7,403 bases of DNA from CG2-30-68-42 sp037440385 (GTDB taxonomy: Bacteria; Pseudomonadota; Gammaproteobacteria; Burkholderiales; Rhodocyclaceae). The first letter of the stretch is position 1, and every line of letters starts with the position of its first letter. Of this stretch, positions 6,131 through 7,403 are shown one piece after another. The position numbers were made by a program, and so were the translations under genes. A model generated the notes under the pieces. The model was not told the DNA's origin. It ran no database searches and was given only the letters and a program-made list of their open reading frames with translations. Where the stretch lies: positions 1-7,403 of the forward strand of contig JBBIUI010000102.1 in the NCBI GenBank assembly GCA_037440385.1, read 5' to 3'.

Positions 6131-7177
6131 GTGAACGCAGTGCTCCAGGATTTTCAGGAAACGATACGCGAGGCGGCGGCGGCGAAGCGGCTCCTGCGCA
6201 TCCGCGGCGGCGGCAGCAAGGATTTCTACGGCGGGCCGCTGGAGGGCGAGATCCTCGACACGACGCCCTATGCCGGCGTCGTGGCCTACGAGCCGACCGA
6301 GCTGGTCGTGAGCGTGCGCGCCGGAACGCCGCTCGCCGAGCTCGAGGCGCTGCTCGCGGATCACGGCCAGATGCTCGCGTTCGAGCCGCCGCACTTCGGC
6401 GCAGCGGCGACGATCGGCGGTGCGCTGGCCGCCGGGCTGTCCGGGCCGCGCCGGGCCGCGGCCGGAGCGGCGCGCGATTTCGTGCTCGGCGCGCGGATCG
6501 TCGATGGCCGCGGGGACGCTCTCGCATTCGGCGGCCAGGTCATGAAGAACGTCGCCGGCTACGACGTCTCGCGGCTCATGGTGGGCGCGATGGGCACGCT
6601 GGGGCTGATCGTCGAGGCCTCGCTGAAGGTGCTGCCGCGTCCGGCGGCCGAGGCGAGCCTGCGCTTCGAGATGCCGCAGGCCGCGGCGATCGCGACGCTG
6701 AACCGGTGGGCGGGCCGTCCGCTGCCGGTGTCGGCGTCGTGTTGGCGGGGCGGCGTGCTGGCGATCCGGCTGTCCGGGGCACGCGCGGCGGTCGAGGCGG
6801 CCGCGCGCGAGCTGGGCGGGCAGCGCGTGGATCGGGACGACGGATTCTGGCGCGCGCTTCGCGATCACGCGCACGAGTTCTTCTCGGCGGACACGCCGCT
6901 GTGGCGATTGTCGCTGCCCTCGACGACCCCGCCGCTCGATGGTCACGGCGAGACGCTGATCGAGTGGGGCGGCGCGCAGCGCTGGGTCCGCACGAGCGCG
7001 GAGGGCGCCGCCGTGCGCGAGGCGGCCGTCGCGGCCGGCGGCTCGGCGACGCTGTTTCGAGCGCGCGAGAAGTCCTGTCCCGTCTTCCAGCCGTTGCAGG
7101 GCCCGCTGGCGAAGATCCACCGGCGCCTCAAGGATGCCTTCGATCCCGCCGGCATCCTGAACCCCGGCCGGATGTGA
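6131..7177 (+). CDS. glcE: Glycolate oxidase FAD-binding subunit GlcE
   Basis: A 348-aa protein of normal GlcE length, the second flavin-domain subunit of glycolate oxidase, required for activity together with GlcD and GlcF. Visible motifs are IRGGGSK (24-30), FEPPHFG (84-90), ATIGGALAAGLSGPRR (93-108), and GGQVMKNVAGYDVSRLMVGA (134-153) followed by MGTLGLI, ending in FDPAGILNPGRM. The KNVAGYD block separates GlcE from GlcD-type proteins, and unlike GlcD it lacks the HAGDGNLH site. It starts with GTG one base after the glcD stop, with no strong ribosome binding site of its own, which fits coupling to glcD. No frameshift or missing core motif was seen. Confidence 0.94.
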   Translation: MNAVLQDFQETIREAAAAKRLLRIRGGGSKDFYGGPLEGEILDTTPYAGVVAYEPTELVVSVRAGTPLAELEALLADHGQMLAFEPPHFGAAATIGGALAAGLSGPRRAAAGAARDFVLGARIVDGRGDALAFGGQVMKNVAGYDVSRLMVGAMGTLGLIVEASLKVLPRPAAEASLRFEMPQAAAIATLNRWAGRPLPVSASCWRGGVLAIRLSGARAAVEAAARELGGQRVDRDDGFWRALRDHAHEFFSADTPLWRLSLPSTTPPLDGHGETLIEWGGAQRWVRTSAEGAAVREAAVAAGGSATLFRAREKSCPVFQPLQGPLAKIHRRLKDAFDPAGILNPGRM

Positions 7178-7207
7178 TGGCTGCATCGTTCTGATCGATC
7201 GCCCGCC

Positions 7208-7403
7208 ATGCAGACCCGTCTGGCAGATTTCATCCGCGACACGCCGCAGGGCCGTCGCGCGGACGAGATCCTGCGCAAGTGCGTGCACTGCGGGTTCTGT
7301 ACCGCGACCTGCCCGACCTACCAGTTGCTGGGCGACGAGCTCGACGGGCCGCGCGGGCGCATCTATCTGATCAAGCAATTGCTGGAGGGGGCCGCGGTCA
7401 CCG
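7208..7403 (+). CDS. glcF: Glycolate oxidase iron-sulfur subunit GlcF, N-terminal part (3' truncated by window)
   Basis: The first 65 codons of GlcF, the iron-sulfur subunit that takes electrons from the GlcD/GlcE flavins towards the respiratory chain. The start MQTRLADF is followed by KCVHCGFCTATCPTYQLLG, a CX2CX2CX3CP ferredoxin motif with C25, C28, C31 and C35 as ligands of the first [4Fe-4S] cluster, then DGPRGRIYLIKQLLEG, which is characteristic of GlcF/LutA-type proteins. The second cluster and the CCG-type domains lie beyond the window. ATG 7208 is the only plausible start: going upstream in frame, no ATG, GTG or TTG occurs before a stop at 7175-7177. The gap to glcE is 30 nt, without a terminator. 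Confidence 0.94.
   Translation, partial: MQTRLADFIRDTPQGRRADEILRKCVHCGFCTATCPTYQLLGDELDGPRGRIYLIKQLLEGAAVT

Noticed and set aside
6026..7378. 450-codon minus-strand ORF opposite glcE and glcF
   Set aside because: It crosses two recognised genes and an intergenic gap, and has no domain of its own.

Overview
The window is a very GC-rich stretch with dense, tightly packed coding DNA and strong G/C preference at third codon positions. Gene content suggests a proteobacterium, most likely a betaproteobacterium (Burkholderiales/Rhodocyclales-like): a class I photolyase, a ferredoxin-type reductase carrying an N-terminal helix-turn-helix, an MFS carrier of a common proteobacterial type, and a three-subunit glycolate oxidase. 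The taxonomy is an inference from gene style. No rRNA, tRNA, insertion sequence, phage gene or CRISPR array was seen.

Left part (1-1858): the 3' end of a photolyase gene on the plus strand runs towards a minus-strand gene of about 502 codons. That gene encodes an unusual three-part protein: a DNA-binding-like HTH with a charged helical linker, a plant-type [2Fe-2S] ferredoxin domain, and a flavin/NAD(P) reductase module. The two genes converge on an 82-bp gap.

Middle (1859-1977): a short divergent intergenic region should hold the promoters of the reductase-like gene (leftwards) and of the plus-strand operon (rightwards). It contains a split 7-bp inverted repeat and an AT-richer patch.

Right part (1978-7403): a six-gene run, all on the plus strand with gaps of 38 nt or less or overlaps, so probably one operon: MFS transporter, a 41-aa membrane miniprotein (GTGA overlap), glycerate 2-kinase (DUF4147/MOFRL family), and glycolate oxidase subunits glcD, glcE and glcF (glcF is cut by the window edge). 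GlcDEF oxidises glycolate to glyoxylate. In the glycerate pathway, two glyoxylate are condensed and reduced to glycerate (gcl and a tartronate semialdehyde reductase, not in this window), which the kinase sends to 2-phosphoglycerate. The layout therefore looks like a glycolate/glycerate salvage operon headed by a carrier, with a possible redox-sensing HTH-flavoprotein transcribed divergently. The regulatory link and the carrier's substrate are inferences.
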